This document shows, one piece after another, positions 14,559 to 26,389 of a DNA stretch of 31,461 bases. The notes under the pieces were generated by a model that searched no databases, was not told the origin of the DNA, and saw only the letters and a program-made list of their open reading frames with translations. A program made the position numbers and the translations under genes. Location of the stretch: positions 1 to 31,461 of the forward strand of contig JASHQP010000616.1 of assembly GCA_030039095.1 (NCBI GenBank). Direction: 5' to 3'. The stretch comes from Streptosporangiaceae bacterium. Its GTDB lineage: Bacteria; Actinomycetota; Actinomycetes; Streptosporangiales; Streptosporangiaceae. Position 1 is the stretch's first letter; each line of letters begins with the position of its first letter.

Positions 14559-15635
14559 GTGAACAGCCGGACCGACACCAGCACCCGGACCGACACCAGC
14601 AACCTGCACGTCTCGGGCTTCCAGCCGCTGATCGCGCCGGACGAGTTGCTGGCCGAACTGCCGCTCAGCGAGTTCCAGGCCGCCACCGTCCACGATGCCC
14701 GCGAGGCGGTGCGCCGCATCCTCGCCGGGGAAGACGACCGGCTGCTGGCCGTTGTCGGCCCGTGCTCGGTGCACGACGTGAACGCCGCCGTCGACTACGC
14801 GACCCGCCTGGCCAAGACCGCGGCCGAGCTGGAAGACGACCTGTTCGTGGTGATGCGCGTCTACTTCGAGAAACCCCGCACCACGATCGGATGGAAGGGC
14901 CTGATCAACGACCCGGGCATGGACGGCAGCCACGACGTGCACCGGGGCCTGCGCGCCGCGCGCCGCCTCCTGCTCGACGTGCTCGACCTCGGCCTTCCGG
15001 TCGGGTGCGAGTTCCTCGATCCCAACTCGCCGCAGTACATCGCCGACGCGGTCAGCTGGGGCGCGATCGGCGCCCGCACGACCGAAAGCCAGGTCCACCG
15101 CCAGCTGGCCTCGGGTCTCTCGATGCCGGTCGGATTCAAGAACGGCACGAACGGGAGCATAAGCGTCGCCGTCGACGCCTGCCGCGCCGCCCACGGGGCT
15201 CACGTGTTCTTCGGCCTCGACTCTGGCGGCCGGGCATCTGTGGTCACCACGACCGGCAACCCCGACGCGCACGTGATCCTGCGCGGCGGCACCGACGGCC
15301 CCAATTACCAGCCGGAGCACGTCGCCGGCGCGCTCGCGGCCGTGCAGCAGGCCGGCATGCCCCCGACGATTATGATCGACGCCAGCCACGGCAACAGCCG
15401 CAAGGACCACAACCGGCAGGCCGAGGTCGCGCGGGAGATCGCCGAGCAGATCGCCGGCGGGCAGCGCGGGATCGCGGGCGTGATGATCGAGAGCTTCCTC
15501 GTCCCCGGCCGCCAGGAACTCGGCGCGGCGGAACTGGCCTACGGCCAGAGCGTCACCGACGCCTGCATGGGCTGGGACACCACCGCCGGCGTGCTGGCCG
15601 ACCTCGCCTCAGCCGTCCGCTCCCGGAGATCCTAG
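14559..15635 (+). CDS. 3-deoxy-7-phosphoheptulonate (DAHP) synthase, type I (AroF/AroG/AroH family)
   Basis: The 358-residue product catalyses condensation of phosphoenolpyruvate with erythrose 4-phosphate, the first shikimate-pathway step. It shows the type I signatures VVGPCSVHD, MRVYFEKPRTTIGWKGLIND, FKNGTNG and MIDASHGNSRKDH, including the metal-binding Cys and His. An N-terminal extension of about 25 residues has a short STRTDTS repeat. GTG at 14559 is preceded by AGGAAGG at 14545-14551. Many actinobacteria rely on a type II enzyme, so this type I enzyme is probably separately regulated, as the leader peptide and attenuator indicate. Its stop shares CTAG with the stop of the convergent permease gene (15632-15635). 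Confidence 0.95.
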   Translation: MNSRTDTSTRTDTSNLHVSGFQPLIAPDELLAELPLSEFQAATVHDAREAVRRILAGEDDRLLAVVGPCSVHDVNAAVDYATRLAKTAAELEDDLFVVMRVYFEKPRTTIGWKGLINDPGMDGSHDVHRGLRAARRLLLDVLDLGLPVGCEFLDPNSPQYIADAVSWGAIGARTTESQVHRQLASGLSMPVGFKNGTNGSISVAVDACRAAHGAHVFFGLDSGGRASVVTTTGNPDAHVILRGGTDGPNYQPEHVAGALAAVQQAGMPPTIMIDASHGNSRKDHNRQAEVAREIAEQIAGGQRGIAGVMIESFLVPGRQELGAAELAYGQSVTDACMGWDTTAGVLADLASAVRSRRS

Positions 15636-16543
15636 GACAGGACGCGGCGCCGGAAGTTGCGCAGTCCCACGGACAGGAACAGTGCCCCGAACGCGACGAC
15701 GACCGGGTAGATGACGTACAGGTGCATGTGGGGTGCGCCGGTGAACGCGGCCCGCATCCCCTCGTTTACGTAGATCAGCGGGTTGATGAGGACGACGGTC
15801 TGCAGCCAGTGGAACCCGCCGATCTTGACCGGCGCCAGCCTGGTCCACGAGTAGTAGGTGCCGCCGAGGAACGTGATCGGCAGGATGATGAAGCCGAACA
15901 TGAGCCCGATGTTGCGTGGCTCGAAACTGGTGCCGAGCAGCAGCCCCAGGCCGGCCATGGCCACGCACGCGATCGGCACGAGCGTGAAGATCACCCACCA
16001 GTGGAAGACCAGGTGGGCGTGCACGCCCGGCGCGTGCACGAGCCAGACCATCGGCAGCACGATGATGGCCGACAGCACGCCCTGGGCGGCACCGGACAGC
16101 ACCTTGGCGATGGCGACGAGCCAGATCGGGCACGGCGCCTGCACGCGGTCCTCGATCTCCCGCGTGAAGCCGAACTCCTGCGCCATGGCCAGGGCGATCG
16201 ACTGCACGCCCTGGAACATGACCGATATCCCGATGACGCCGCCCGCCAGAACTGTTGCGAACGCGGACTCCGCCACCGGGCCGTGGCCCCCGCCGACGCT
16301 CTGGCCGATCTTCGGGAAGATGAACAGGAAGACGAAGCACAGCAGGAATGGCTGGATGATCGTGCGCAGCACGAACTCCCACAGGTGCTTGCGCAGCACG
16401 ACCAGGTCCCGCAGCATCAGCGCGCCGAGCGCGGTCCAGCTGGCCGCGGCCACCGAGCGGGTGGGCCCGCCGCTGATCCGCTGCGGGCCGGCGGCGGGCG
16501 GTTCCTGCGCGGTGGTTTTGGGCGTGGTGGCAGACGTGGCCAT
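15632..16543 (-). CDS. ABC-2 type transporter permease (daunorubicin-resistance DrrB type)
   Basis: The 303-residue product has an Ala/Pro-rich cytosolic N-terminus (about 1-35), then the six hydrophobic segments of an ABC-2 permease: PFLLCFVFLFIFPKIG, TVLAGGVIGISVMFQGVQ, a long cytosolic helix with FGFTREIEDRVQAPCPIWLVA (the DrrB/NodJ-like signature), VLSAIIVLPMVWL, GLMFGFIILPITFLGGTYYS and a last segment near the C-terminus. It forms the membrane part of an exporter with the ATPase encoded immediately upstream (TGATG stop-start overlap). The exported compound is unknown; drug or lipid export is usual for the family. Confidence 0.93.
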   Translation of the reverse strand: MATSATTPKTTAQEPPAAGPQRISGGPTRSVAAASWTALGALMLRDLVVLRKHLWEFVLRTIIQPFLLCFVFLFIFPKIGQSVGGGHGPVAESAFATVLAGGVIGISVMFQGVQSIALAMAQEFGFTREIEDRVQAPCPIWLVAIAKVLSGAAQGVLSAIIVLPMVWLVHAPGVHAHLVFHWWVIFTLVPIACVAMAGLGLLLGTSFEPRNIGLMFGFIILPITFLGGTYYSWTRLAPVKIGGFHWLQTVVLINPLIYVNEGMRAAFTGAPHMHLYVIYPVVVAFGALFLSVGLRNFRRRVLS

Positions 16544-17544
16544 CAGTCCTCCCGGAGTTCCTTGCCCGTGAGGTTGATGAACACCGTCTCCAGGCTGGGC
16601 TCTGAGATCGACAGGTCGATGACGTCGAAGCCCGCGCGCTCCGCGGCCGCGACGACGCGCGGGACCAGCCGCTCGTTGCCCTGTACGTGCAGCTGCACTC
16701 CTCCATCCATGATGCGGACGCGGGTCACGCCGGTCACGTCGCGTTCGAGCGCCTCGGCCAGGCTGGCGGCGTCGCCGGCCGCCTTCACCGTGACGACCGT
16801 GTCGGCGCCGATGCTCTGCTTCAGGGCGGCCGGGGTGTCCAGCGCGAGGATCTTGCCGTGGTCCATGATCGCGACCCGGTCGCAGAGCCGGTCGGCTTCT
16901 TCCATGTAGTGGGTAGTGAGCAGGATGGTCTGGCCCGCGCGGTGCAGCTCACCGAGCAGGTCCCACAGCGCCAGCCGGCTCTGCGGGTCGAGCCCGGCCG
17001 TCGGCTCGTCGAGGAACAGCACCGAAGGGCGGTGGAAAATGGCTCTCGCGACCATCAGCCGCTGGGCCATTCCGCCGGACAGCGCGTACACGGAGGCCCT
17101 GGCCCAGCGGGTCAGATGGAACTGCTCGAGCAGGTCGTCGGCGATCTGCCGCGACACCTTGGCCCCCATGCCGAACAGCCGGCCGTGGAAGTACAGGTTC
17201 TCCCAGACGGTCAGCTGGCGGTCGAGGGTGTTCTGCTGCGAGACGATGCCGCTCAGCTGCTTGGCGAGCGCTGGATGAGCGGCCACGTCGACGCCCGCGA
17301 GCAGCGCCCGCCCGGATGTCGGCACCACGCGCGTGGTCAGCATGCCCGCGGTCGTGGTCTTGCCCGCGCCGTTGGGCCCGAGCAGGCCAAAGATCTCGCC
17401 AGCGCAGACGTCGAGGTTGAGGCGGTCGACGGCGGCGAAGTCGGTTCCCGGATAGATCTTGGTCAGGTCCTCGGTGTGGATGATCCCGGCCAGATTGCCG
17501 TCGGGCGGGCGGGCGGCGCTATCCGGTGCTTGTACAGTGCTCAT
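16543..17544 (-). CDS. ABC transporter ATP-binding protein (DrrA type)
   Basis: The 333-residue product has Walker A GLLGPNGAGKTTT, signature ALSGGMAQRLMVARA, Walker B VLFLDEPTAGLD, the switch His in LLTTHYMEEADRLCDRVAIMDHG, and a C-terminal domain of about 90 residues ending in EPSLETVFINLTGKEL, the DrrA-type tail that binds the permease. It energises the DrrB-like exporter encoded next. The start at 17544 is upstream of a poorly conserved 25-residue head. The two genes are transcribed away from the membrane protein gene at 17667, so the 120-bp gap holds divergent promoters. Confidence 0.95.
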   Translation of the reverse strand: MSTVQAPDSAARPPDGNLAGIIHTEDLTKIYPGTDFAAVDRLNLDVCAGEIFGLLGPNGAGKTTTAGMLTTRVVPTSGRALLAGVDVAAHPALAKQLSGIVSQQNTLDRQLTVWENLYFHGRLFGMGAKVSRQIADDLLEQFHLTRWARASVYALSGGMAQRLMVARAIFHRPSVLFLDEPTAGLDPQSRLALWDLLGELHRAGQTILLTTHYMEEADRLCDRVAIMDHGKILALDTPAALKQSIGADTVVTVKAAGDAASLAEALERDVTGVTRVRIMDGGVQLHVQGNERLVPRVVAAAERAGFDVIDLSISEPSLETVFINLTGKELRED

Positions 17545-17666
17545 CGCTCACACATCGTAGCCGCGCCGCAGTCCCTTCCCGCATCACCACCACCCCCTGT
17601 TCCATTGCCCTATCCAGGTGGACGCTAAGCGTGCAGAGCGCGGACCCCGGCTGCGAGGATCGTCTG

Positions 17667-18245
17667 ATGGTCCCTGAGAACGTCCACGACTTCTTCGTGG
17701 CGTGCGCAAGCGTGGCTGGCGCGCTGATCGGCCTGCTGTTCGTGGCCATCTCGGTGGCGTCCGACCGGCTCGCCAGGGAAGAGGCACAGGCGCAGGTGCA
17801 CCGCATCCGCGCCGTCGCGGCCCTCACCGCCTTCACCAACGCGCTGGCCGTGTCGCTGTTCTCGCTGATTCCCGGGCACAAGATCGGGCCGACCGCCGTG
17901 GCCGCGGCCAGCGCGGGGATCGTGTTCGTCGCGGCGGCGCTGCTGTCGCTGATCCGCAGGCACCAGCTGCGCCGGCACGTACTGCTTGACGTGATCTTCC
18001 TGGCCGGGCTGCTGGTCACGTTCGTGGCCCAGTTGGTCAACGGAGCCGACGTGCTCGCCCGGCCGGGCAACTCCGGCGCGGTGTACACGATCGCCAGCTT
18101 GGTGGTCATCTGCTTCCTGATCGGCATCGCCCGCGCCTGGGAACTCATCGGCGGGCCCTCGATCGGCATTACGCACGAGGTCACGGCGCTCGTGCGGGAC
18201 CACCATCGCGGCGCCGGCGACGCGGCGGACGAGGAGCCTTCCTAG
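17667..18245 (+). CDS. Four-helix integral membrane protein of unknown function
   Basis: The 192-residue product begins VHDFFVACASVAGALIGLLF and has four hydrophobic segments (about residues 8-30, 50-68, 75-92 and 100-120, with another at 135-155), separated by basic loops such as SDRLAREEAQAQVHR and RRHQLRRHV. This is a common actinobacterial small membrane protein pattern without a known function. ATG 17667 was chosen because GAGGAT precedes it and the membrane domain starts directly after it; the frame is open further upstream but without coding character. It is divergent from the ABC transporter genes. Confidence 0.7.
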   Translation: MVPENVHDFFVACASVAGALIGLLFVAISVASDRLAREEAQAQVHRIRAVAALTAFTNALAVSLFSLIPGHKIGPTAVAAASAGIVFVAAALLSLIRRHQLRRHVLLDVIFLAGLLVTFVAQLVNGADVLARPGNSGAVYTIASLVVICFLIGIARAWELIGGPSIGITHEVTALVRDHHRGAGDAADEEPS

Positions 18246-18374
18246 CGCTGGGCATCCTGGTTTCGGGCAACCTCTCTCACCGGCGCGATCTTCACCATTA
18301 CCCCTGGCCGCAGCGGCGGCGTTGCGCCCAATTCTGCCGGGCCCGAGGAACCCCCTTACGGCCGCGAATCCGTA

Positions 18375-18427
18375 CCCGTTAACGCCGATCGGTAACCCGG
18401 CGAAAAACATATCCCATTAACGCCGAT
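18375..18427 (+). promoter_or_regulatory. Direct repeat ahead of the polyketide operon, possible regulator site
   Basis: CCCGTTAACGCCGAT (18375-18389) and CCCATTAACGCCGAT (18413-18427) differ at one base and start 38 bp apart, roughly 70-120 bases before the first cluster gene. The first copy runs into CCGATCGG, an inner palindrome. The placement suits a pathway activator or repressor; no cluster-situated regulator gene is in the window. Confidence 0.5.
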
Positions 18428-18498
18428 ACGCAGCCGCCGGGTAGGGAATGTTTACGCGTGACGGGCCCAGGGGAACTTATCCGCAGGGGGAGGTTGTC

Positions 18499-18825
18499 AT
18501 GTCACGGACGCTTATTGTCGCCCGTATGAGGCATGGAAGCGAAGACGCCGTCAAACATATCTTCGCAGCGTCGGACCTGGGCGAGCTTCCGCGAATGCTG
18601 GGTGTCCGGGAGCGGCGTCTTTACCGTTTCCATGACCTCTATTTCCATTCAATTGACAGTGACGAGGAGCTGGCTCTCCCGCTTACCGAGGTGCGAGCTA
18701 ACCCCTTGTTTACCGACATCAATACAAAGCTGTCAGAGCACATCACCGCCTACGATCCCGCGACATGGCGCAGCCCGAGTGACGCGATGGCCAGGGAATT
18801 TTATCTCTGGCGAGCGCAGGCGTGA
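18499..18825 (+). CDS. TcmI-type polyketide cyclase
   Basis: The 108-residue product matches the length of TcmI/WhiE ORFVII cyclases. It begins MSRTLIVARMRHGSEDAVKH and has FAASDLGELPRMLGVRERRLYRFHDLYFH, the ferredoxin-like fold core of the family, and ends near YDPATWRSPSDAMAREFY. These enzymes close a later ring of an aromatic polyketide. GGGGGAGG lies seven bases before ATG 18499, so the longer frame from 18448 is not needed. It is the first gene of the cluster. Several AT-rich codons (AATACA, TATTTCCATTCAATT) contrast with its neighbours. Confidence 0.93.
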   Translation: MSRTLIVARMRHGSEDAVKHIFAASDLGELPRMLGVRERRLYRFHDLYFHSIDSDEELALPLTEVRANPLFTDINTKLSEHITAYDPATWRSPSDAMAREFYLWRAQA

Positions 18826-18865
18826 CGCAGCACCCGTCCGAAACGCACGGCCGTGGGGGGCAGCA

Positions 18866-20491
18866 ATGACGATGACGCAGGCCACGAACGCCTTGACCGC
18901 GCCGGAGAGCCCCGCGGCGGAGGCCGGCCAGGCGCAGCAGCCGGGCCTGCACGACGTGGCCGGCGACCTCGCGCTCCTGCGGCAGGAAGTTCTCCTCGGC
19001 CCCGGCGGCGGCGCCACCGAGCGTCAGCACGAACGCGGGCGCCTGACCGCCCGTGAGCGGATCGAGCGGCTGTGTGACGCGGGGTCGTTCCGGGAGCTCG
19101 AGATGCTGCGCCGCCACCGGGCGTCCGGATTTGGGCTGGATGAGCAGCGGCCGCATACCGACGGCGTCATCACCGGGTACGGGACGATCGATGGCCGGAA
19201 GGTGTTCCTGTACGCCCACGACTTCCGGATCTTTGGCGGCTCGCTGGGCGAGGCTCACGCAACGAAGATCCACAAGATCATGGATCTCGCTGAGTCGGCG
19301 GGAGCGCCGCTCATCGGCCTGAACGACGGCGCCGGCGCCCGGATACAGGAAGGCGTCACCGCGCTTGCCGGATACGGCGGGATATTCCGGCGCAACGTCC
19401 GGGCCTCCGGCGTCATCCCTCAGATCAGCGTGATGCTGGGGCCGTGTGCGGGCGGGGCGTCCTACTCACCGGCGCTGACCGATTTCGTCTTCATGGTCCG
19501 CGGTATCTCGAACATGTTCCTCACCGGCCCGGATGTGATCCGCGAGGTGACCGGGGAGCAGGTCAGCCATGAAGACCTGGGCGGCGCCGACGTGCATTCC
19601 CGCACGTCTGGCCTGGCCACCTTCGTGCACGACGACGAGGAGAGCTGCTTCGAGGCCATCCGGTCGCTGCTGTGGCTCCTGCCGCCCAACAACCGCGAGG
19701 CGCCCGATGGCCACGAGCCCGTCGACCCGCCGGACCGCAGCTGTGACGCCCTGCTCGACATCGTCCCGGCCGTGTCGGCGAAGCCCTACGACATGCTCGC
19801 CGTCATCGAGGAGGTCGCCGACGACGGCGAGCTCCTCGAGCTGCACGCCGAATGGGCCCGCAACGTGGTCTGCGCGCTGGCGCGCATGGGCGGGCAAACC
19901 GTCGGAATCGTCGCCAACCAGCCGCTCGTGCTCGGTGGCGTGCTCGACATCGAGGCGGCGGAGAAGGCGGCGCGCTTCGTCCGCACGTGCGACGCGTTCA
20001 ACATCCCGCTGGTGACCCTCGTCGACGTCCCCGGCTTCCTGCCGGGCGTGGACCAGGAGCACGGCGGGATCATCCGGCATGGCGCCAAGCTCCTGTACGC
20101 CTACTGCGAGGCCACGGTCCCGCGCATCCAGGTGATCCTGCGGAAGGCGTACGGCGGCGCGTACATCGTGATGGATTCCCGCTCGATCGGGGCCGACCTC
20201 GCGTACGCATGGCCGATCAACGAGATCGCCGTGATGGGCGCGGAAGGCGCCGCGAACGTCATCCACCGCAAGCGGATCGCGGCAGCGCCCGACCCGGACC
20301 AGATGCGGGAGACCCTCGTCGCCGAATACCGCCAGCAGCTCATGCACCCCTACTACGCGGCCGAGCGCGGGCTCGTGGACGACGTCATCGACCCGCGCGA
20401 GACCCGGGCGGTCATCTGCGCCGGCCTCGACATGCTCCGCGCCAAGCACGAGCATCTGCCCCTGCGCAAGCACGGAAACCCACCGCTGTAA
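18866..20491 (+). CDS. Acyl-CoA carboxylase carboxyltransferase (beta) subunit
   Basis: The 541-residue product has both carboxyltransferase halves: RLTARERIERLCDAGSF, NDGAGARIQEGV and LGPCAGGASYSPALTDF (first oxyanion pocket), then VANQPLVLGGVLDIEAAEKAARF and RKAYGGAYIVMDSRSIGADL (second pocket). It transfers carboxyl from biotin to an acyl-CoA. The residue after GGAY is Ile (about 434), as in the acetyl-CoA-accepting AccB of Streptomyces coelicolor; propionyl-CoA enzymes have Asp there, and swapping the residue changes substrate choice. That fits malonyl-CoA supply for the PKS. GTGGGGGGC precedes ATG 18866. The partner subunits are encoded at 24187 and 24539. Confidence 0.95.
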   Translation: MTMTQATNALTAPESPAAEAGQAQQPGLHDVAGDLALLRQEVLLGPGGGATERQHERGRLTARERIERLCDAGSFRELEMLRRHRASGFGLDEQRPHTDGVITGYGTIDGRKVFLYAHDFRIFGGSLGEAHATKIHKIMDLAESAGAPLIGLNDGAGARIQEGVTALAGYGGIFRRNVRASGVIPQISVMLGPCAGGASYSPALTDFVFMVRGISNMFLTGPDVIREVTGEQVSHEDLGGADVHSRTSGLATFVHDDEESCFEAIRSLLWLLPPNNREAPDGHEPVDPPDRSCDALLDIVPAVSAKPYDMLAVIEEVADDGELLELHAEWARNVVCALARMGGQTVGIVANQPLVLGGVLDIEAAEKAARFVRTCDAFNIPLVTLVDVPGFLPGVDQEHGGIIRHGAKLLYAYCEATVPRIQVILRKAYGGAYIVMDSRSIGADLAYAWPINEIAVMGAEGAANVIHRKRIAAAPDPDQMRETLVAEYRQQLMHPYYAAERGLVDDVIDPRETRAVICAGLDMLRAKHEHLPLRKHGNPPL

Positions 20492-20514
20492 GGCGGATTC
20501 TGGAAGGACACGCA

Positions 20515-20931
20515 GTGACGAACGCACAATGGGCGAAGATCGCGGCGAGCGACGTGGAGCCCAACCGCCGCCGCGGCGGCGATCTCCGCACCATGCTCAG
20601 CCCCGCGACGGTGAAGTCGACCTCGGGTTTCATGGGAGTGCTCACTCTCCAGCCGGGCGAGTGCGTCACCGAGCACTACCACCCGTACTCCGAGGAGTTC
20701 CTGTACCTGACCAGCGGCCGGCTGCTGGTCAGGCTCGACGGGGAGCCGGTGCCGCTCGGCGCCGGTGAAGGCATGTTCATCCCGGTGGGCACGCGTCACC
20801 GGCTGGAGAACAACGACGCCGCCGACCCGGCGTTCGCGGTGTTCCACCTCGGCCCGCTGGCGCCGCGGCCCGAGCTTGGTCACGTCGACACCGAGGAGCC
20901 CACTCACGCAACCTCCGGTGAGCCCAGGTGA
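20515..20931 (+). CDS. Cupin protein of the TcmJ/WhiE ORFII type
   Basis: The 138-residue product has the first cupin motif as [21 protein letters not shown] and the second as [10 protein letters not shown], so the metal-ligand histidines and Glu are present. In aromatic polyketide clusters such cupins sit just before the ketosynthase genes (TcmJ, WhiE ORFII) and assist cyclisation or polyketide folding, with an exact role still debated. GTG 20515 is preceded by GGAAGGA. The stop overlaps the GTG of the KS gene (GTGA), giving coupled translation. Confidence 0.9.
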   Translation: MTNAQWAKIAASDVEPNRRRGGDLRTMLSPATVKSTSGFMGVLTLQPGECVTEHYHPYSEEFLYLTSGRLLVRLDGEPVPLGAGEGMFIPVGTRHRLENNDAADPAFAVFHLGPLAPRPELGHVDTEEPTHATSGEPR

Positions 20932-22197
20932 CCCGACGGCGGGCCGCGATCACCGGCATCGGGGTCATGGCGCCCGGTGGCAGCGGCACCAAGGCCTTCT
21001 GGGCCTTGCTCACCTCGGGCACGACGGCCACCCGCGGCATCACGCTGTTCGACCCGGCCGGCTTCCGTTCCCGCATCGCCGCCGAGTGCGACTTCGACCC
21101 GGCTGCCGAGGGCCTCACGGCGCAGGAGACGGAGCGGACCGACCGCTGCTCACAGTTCGCGCTCGTGTGCGCGCGAGAGGCGCTGGCCGACAGCAAGCTC
21201 GACACCGGCAGCGTGCCACCCGGGCGTATCGGCGTCAGCATCGGCAGCGCGGTCGGCAACACCATCACGCTCGAGCAGCAGTACACCGTCGTGAGCGACA
21301 TGGGCAGGCAATGGGTCGTCGACCCTTCCAAAGCCTCTCGCCATCTGTACCGCGCGCTGATCCCCAGCACGATCGCCGCCGAGGTCGCCTGGGACTGCGG
21401 CGCGGAGGGCCCGGCGAGCGTGATCTCGACCGGGTGCACGTCAGGGCTGGACGCCGTCGCTGATGGCGCGGAGCTCATCGAGGACGGCCGCGCCGACGTG
21501 GTGATCGCCGGAGCGACCGACGCGCCGATCTCGCCGATCACGGTCGCGTGCTTCGACGCCATCAAGGCGACCTCGCCGAACAACGACGACCCGGCGCACG
21601 CGTCACGGCCCTTCGACGCGAACCGGGACGGGTTCGTGCTGGGTGAGGGTGCCGCTGTTCTTGTTCTCGAGCCGGCCGGCCAGGCGCGCGAACGCGGCGC
21701 GCACATCTACTGCGAGATCGCCGGTTACGCCCAGCGCAGCAACGCGTATCACATGACCGGGCTGACCGCTGACGGCCTGGAGATGGCCGAGGCGATCAGG
21801 GTGGCCATGGGCCGTGCACGGCTCGCGCCCGAGGACATCGACTACATCAACGCGCACGGATCCGGCACCCGGCAGAACGACCGTCACGAGACCGCGGCGT
21901 TCAAGGCGAGCCTCGGCGCGCGAGCCTACGAGGTCCCGGTGAGCTCGATCAAGTCGATGGTCGGGCACTCGCTCGGCGCGATCGGGGCCATCGAGGTCGC
22001 GGCGTCGGCGCTGGCCATCGAGCACAACGTCGTTCCACCGACCGCCAACCTGCACGAGCCCGACCCGGAACTCGGCCTCGACTACGTGCCGCTGCAGGCA
22101 CGCGAGCAGCGCAGCGACGCCGTCCTGACCGTCGGCAGCGGGTTCGGCGGTTTCCAGACGGCGATGCTGCTCACCCGGTCAGGAAGGGTGGCACAGG

Positions 22198-22205
<8 letters not shown>
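20928..22205 (+). CDS. Type II PKS ketosynthase alpha (KS-alpha)
   Basis: The 425-residue product has the active Cys at about 170 in [12 protein letters not shown], the catalytic His in [15 protein letters not shown] (about 310) and [12 protein letters not shown] (Lys and His, about 343-347). It also has [19 protein letters not shown], a hallmark of aromatic-type KS. It condenses malonyl units with the chain length factor as a heterodimer. GTG overlaps the cupin stop; the last 8 nt overlap the CLF start, so the pair is translated together at equal amounts. The neighbour set is spore-pigment-like. Confidence 0.97.
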
Positions 22206-24393
<2,188 letters not shown>

Positions 24394-24538
24394 AACGGGC
24401 CAATCAAAAAGGAGGGTAGGCCCCGGATTTCGTCCGCGCGCGAGTCGCTCAGCGCCGAGCAGAGTTCCTTGCGCGAGGATGCTCACATTCCAGGGCCAGC
24501 GCCAGTTCATCGGGGGCGTAAACGGGGGAGCCGGCCAG

Positions 24539-26281
24539 ATGCGCAAAGTCTTGATCGCCAACCGCGGCGAGATCGCCGTCCGGGTAGCCCGGGCGTGCCG
24601 CGACGCGGGCCTGGAGAGCGTCGCGGTCTACGCTGACCCGGACCGTGACGCCCCGCACGTCAGGCTGGCGGGCGACGCGTACGGCCTCGGTGGGGCGACG
24701 CCCGCCGAGACGTACCTTGACATCACGAAGCTGCTCGAGGTCGCGACGCGGTCCGGTGCCGACGCCGTCCACCCCGGCTACGGGTTCCTGTCCGAGAACG
24801 CGGACTTCGCCGAGGCGGTGACGGGGGCCGGGATCACCTGGATCGGGCCCCCACCGCACGCCATACGCCAGCTTGGCGACAAGATCGCGGCACGCGAGGT
24901 GGCCCAGCGGGTCGGCGCGCCCCTGGTCGCCGGGCGCCCCGTGGCCGGCGCCGACGACGTGGCCGCGTTCGCGAGCGAGCACGGCCTGCCCGTCGCGATC
25001 AAGGCCGCGTACGGGGGCGGCGGCCGCGGCCTGAAGGTGGCCTGGGCGCCGGGTGAGATAGCCGACCAGTACGACTCCGCCACGCGTGAGGCCGTCGCGG
25101 CCTTTGGCCGCGGCGAGTGCTTCGTCGAGCGGTATCTGGACCGGCCGCGGCACGTCGAGACGCAGTGCCTGGCCGACGCGCACGGGAACGTGGTGGTGAT
25201 CTCGACGAGGGACTGCACGCTGCAGCGCCGTCATCAGAAGCTCGTCGAGGAGGCACCGGCACCCTTTCTCACGCCGGGCCAGGTCGCGCGTCTGTACGAG
25301 GCGTCCAAGGCGATCATGCGGGAAGCGGGGTACGTCGGAGCCGGCACGTGCGAGTTCCTCGTCGGCGCGGACGGTGTCGTCAGCTTCCTCGAGGTGAACA
25401 CGCGGCTGCAGGTCGAGCACCCGGTGAGCGAGGAGATCACCGGTCTGGACCTCGTGCGTGAGCAGTTCAGGCTCGCCGAGGGCGCGGAACTCGGTTACGG
25501 CGATCCTCCCGCTCACGGCCACTCCATCGAGTTCCGGATCAACGCCGAGGACCCGGGCCGCGCGTTTCTGCCCGGCCCCGGGGCGCTGACCGCCTGGCAG
25601 GTCCCGGCGGGGCCCGGGGTCCGCGTCGACTCGGGCGTCGCCGCGGGGGCCGTCATCGGGCGGGAGTTCGACTCCATGCTCGCCAAGCTGATCGTGACCG
25701 GCAGGGACCGCAGCCAGGCCCTGGAGCGCGCCCGGCGTGCGCTGGCCGAGTTCGAGGTCGAGGGCGTCGCCACCGTCCTGCCGTTTCACCGGGCTGTCGT
25801 GGACGACCCCGCTTTTGCGCCGGCGGACCCTGCCGTGCCGTTCGCTGTGCACACGCGGTGGATCGAATCCGATTTCCCCGGCTGCGAGCCGCAGCCCGAG
25901 CCGGCCGAGCCGCCGGAGCGCCCGGCGCACGAGCGGCTGACCGTGGAGGTCAACGGGCGGCGGATGGAAGTCGTGGTTCCGGCACTCGGCGGGCCGCCGG
26001 ACATAGGTGTACGGCGGATGATCGGGCGCAGGATGGCGCGCCTGCAGGGTGTGTCCGGGGCGTCGTCTGGCGATCACGTCACCTGCCCGATGCAGGGCAG
26101 CGTGGTCAAGGTCGCGGCGCCGGGCGATCGCGTCGAGGTGGGCGATCCCGTGGTGGTGATCGAGGCGATGAAGATGGAGCAGCCGGTGGCCGCGCACCGC
26201 GCCGGCGTGGTCACCGATCTTGCCGTCGCCGTCGGCGACGCCGTTTCCGCCGGCCAGGTCATCTGCCGGATCACCGACTGA
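24539..26281 (+). CDS. Acyl-CoA carboxylase alpha subunit: biotin carboxylase plus biotin carrier domain
   Basis: The 580-residue product begins [19 protein letters not shown], the fixed start of biotin carboxylases. It has the ATP loop [13 protein letters not shown], the catalytic [18 protein letters not shown], and a C-terminal carrier domain with the biotinylated Lys (about 545) in EAMKMEQP. It carboxylates biotin with ATP and bicarbonate for the beta subunit (18866). GGGGGAG lies eight bases before ATG 24539. The upstream 145 bases hold an aaaaaggaggg element at 24407-24418 that looks like a ribosome site without a good start. With beta and epsilon this makes a full carboxylase set inside the cluster. 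Confidence 0.96.
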   Translation: MRKVLIANRGEIAVRVARACRDAGLESVAVYADPDRDAPHVRLAGDAYGLGGATPAETYLDITKLLEVATRSGADAVHPGYGFLSENADFAEAVTGAGITWIGPPPHAIRQLGDKIAAREVAQRVGAPLVAGRPVAGADDVAAFASEHGLPVAIKAAYGGGGRGLKVAWAPGEIADQYDSATREAVAAFGRGECFVERYLDRPRHVETQCLADAHGNVVVISTRDCTLQRRHQKLVEEAPAPFLTPGQVARLYEASKAIMREAGYVGAGTCEFLVGADGVVSFLEVNTRLQVEHPVSEEITGLDLVREQFRLAEGAELGYGDPPAHGHSIEFRINAEDPGRAFLPGPGALTAWQVPAGPGVRVDSGVAAGAVIGREFDSMLAKLIVTGRDRSQALERARRALAEFEVEGVATVLPFHRAVVDDPAFAPADPAVPFAVHTRWIESDFPGCEPQPEPAEPPERPAHERLTVEVNGRRMEVVVPALGGPPDIGVRRMIGRRMARLQGVSGASSGDHVTCPMQGSVVKVAAPGDRVEVGDPVVVIEAMKMEQPVAAHRAGVVTDLAVAVGDAVSAGQVICRITD

Positions 26282-26389
26282 GCCGGCGGCTGTTTTTGCC
26301 TGCCCGGTGCGGTGGCATTGTGGCAGACCCGCCACAAGTGCCGCGTTCCGGCAATCTCTCTGCAATTTAACGCTGCTGGTCTGAGTTGA

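Noticed and set aside
14762..16909. A 715-codon open frame on the + strand
   Set aside because: It is a shadow of the DAHP synthase gene and, antisense, of the ABC transporter genes; the product is Arg/Pro-rich and lacks any domain.
24449..26365. A 638-codon minus-strand open frame opposite the biotin carboxylase gene
   Set aside because: Antisense shadow with His/Arg-rich composition and no recognisable motif.
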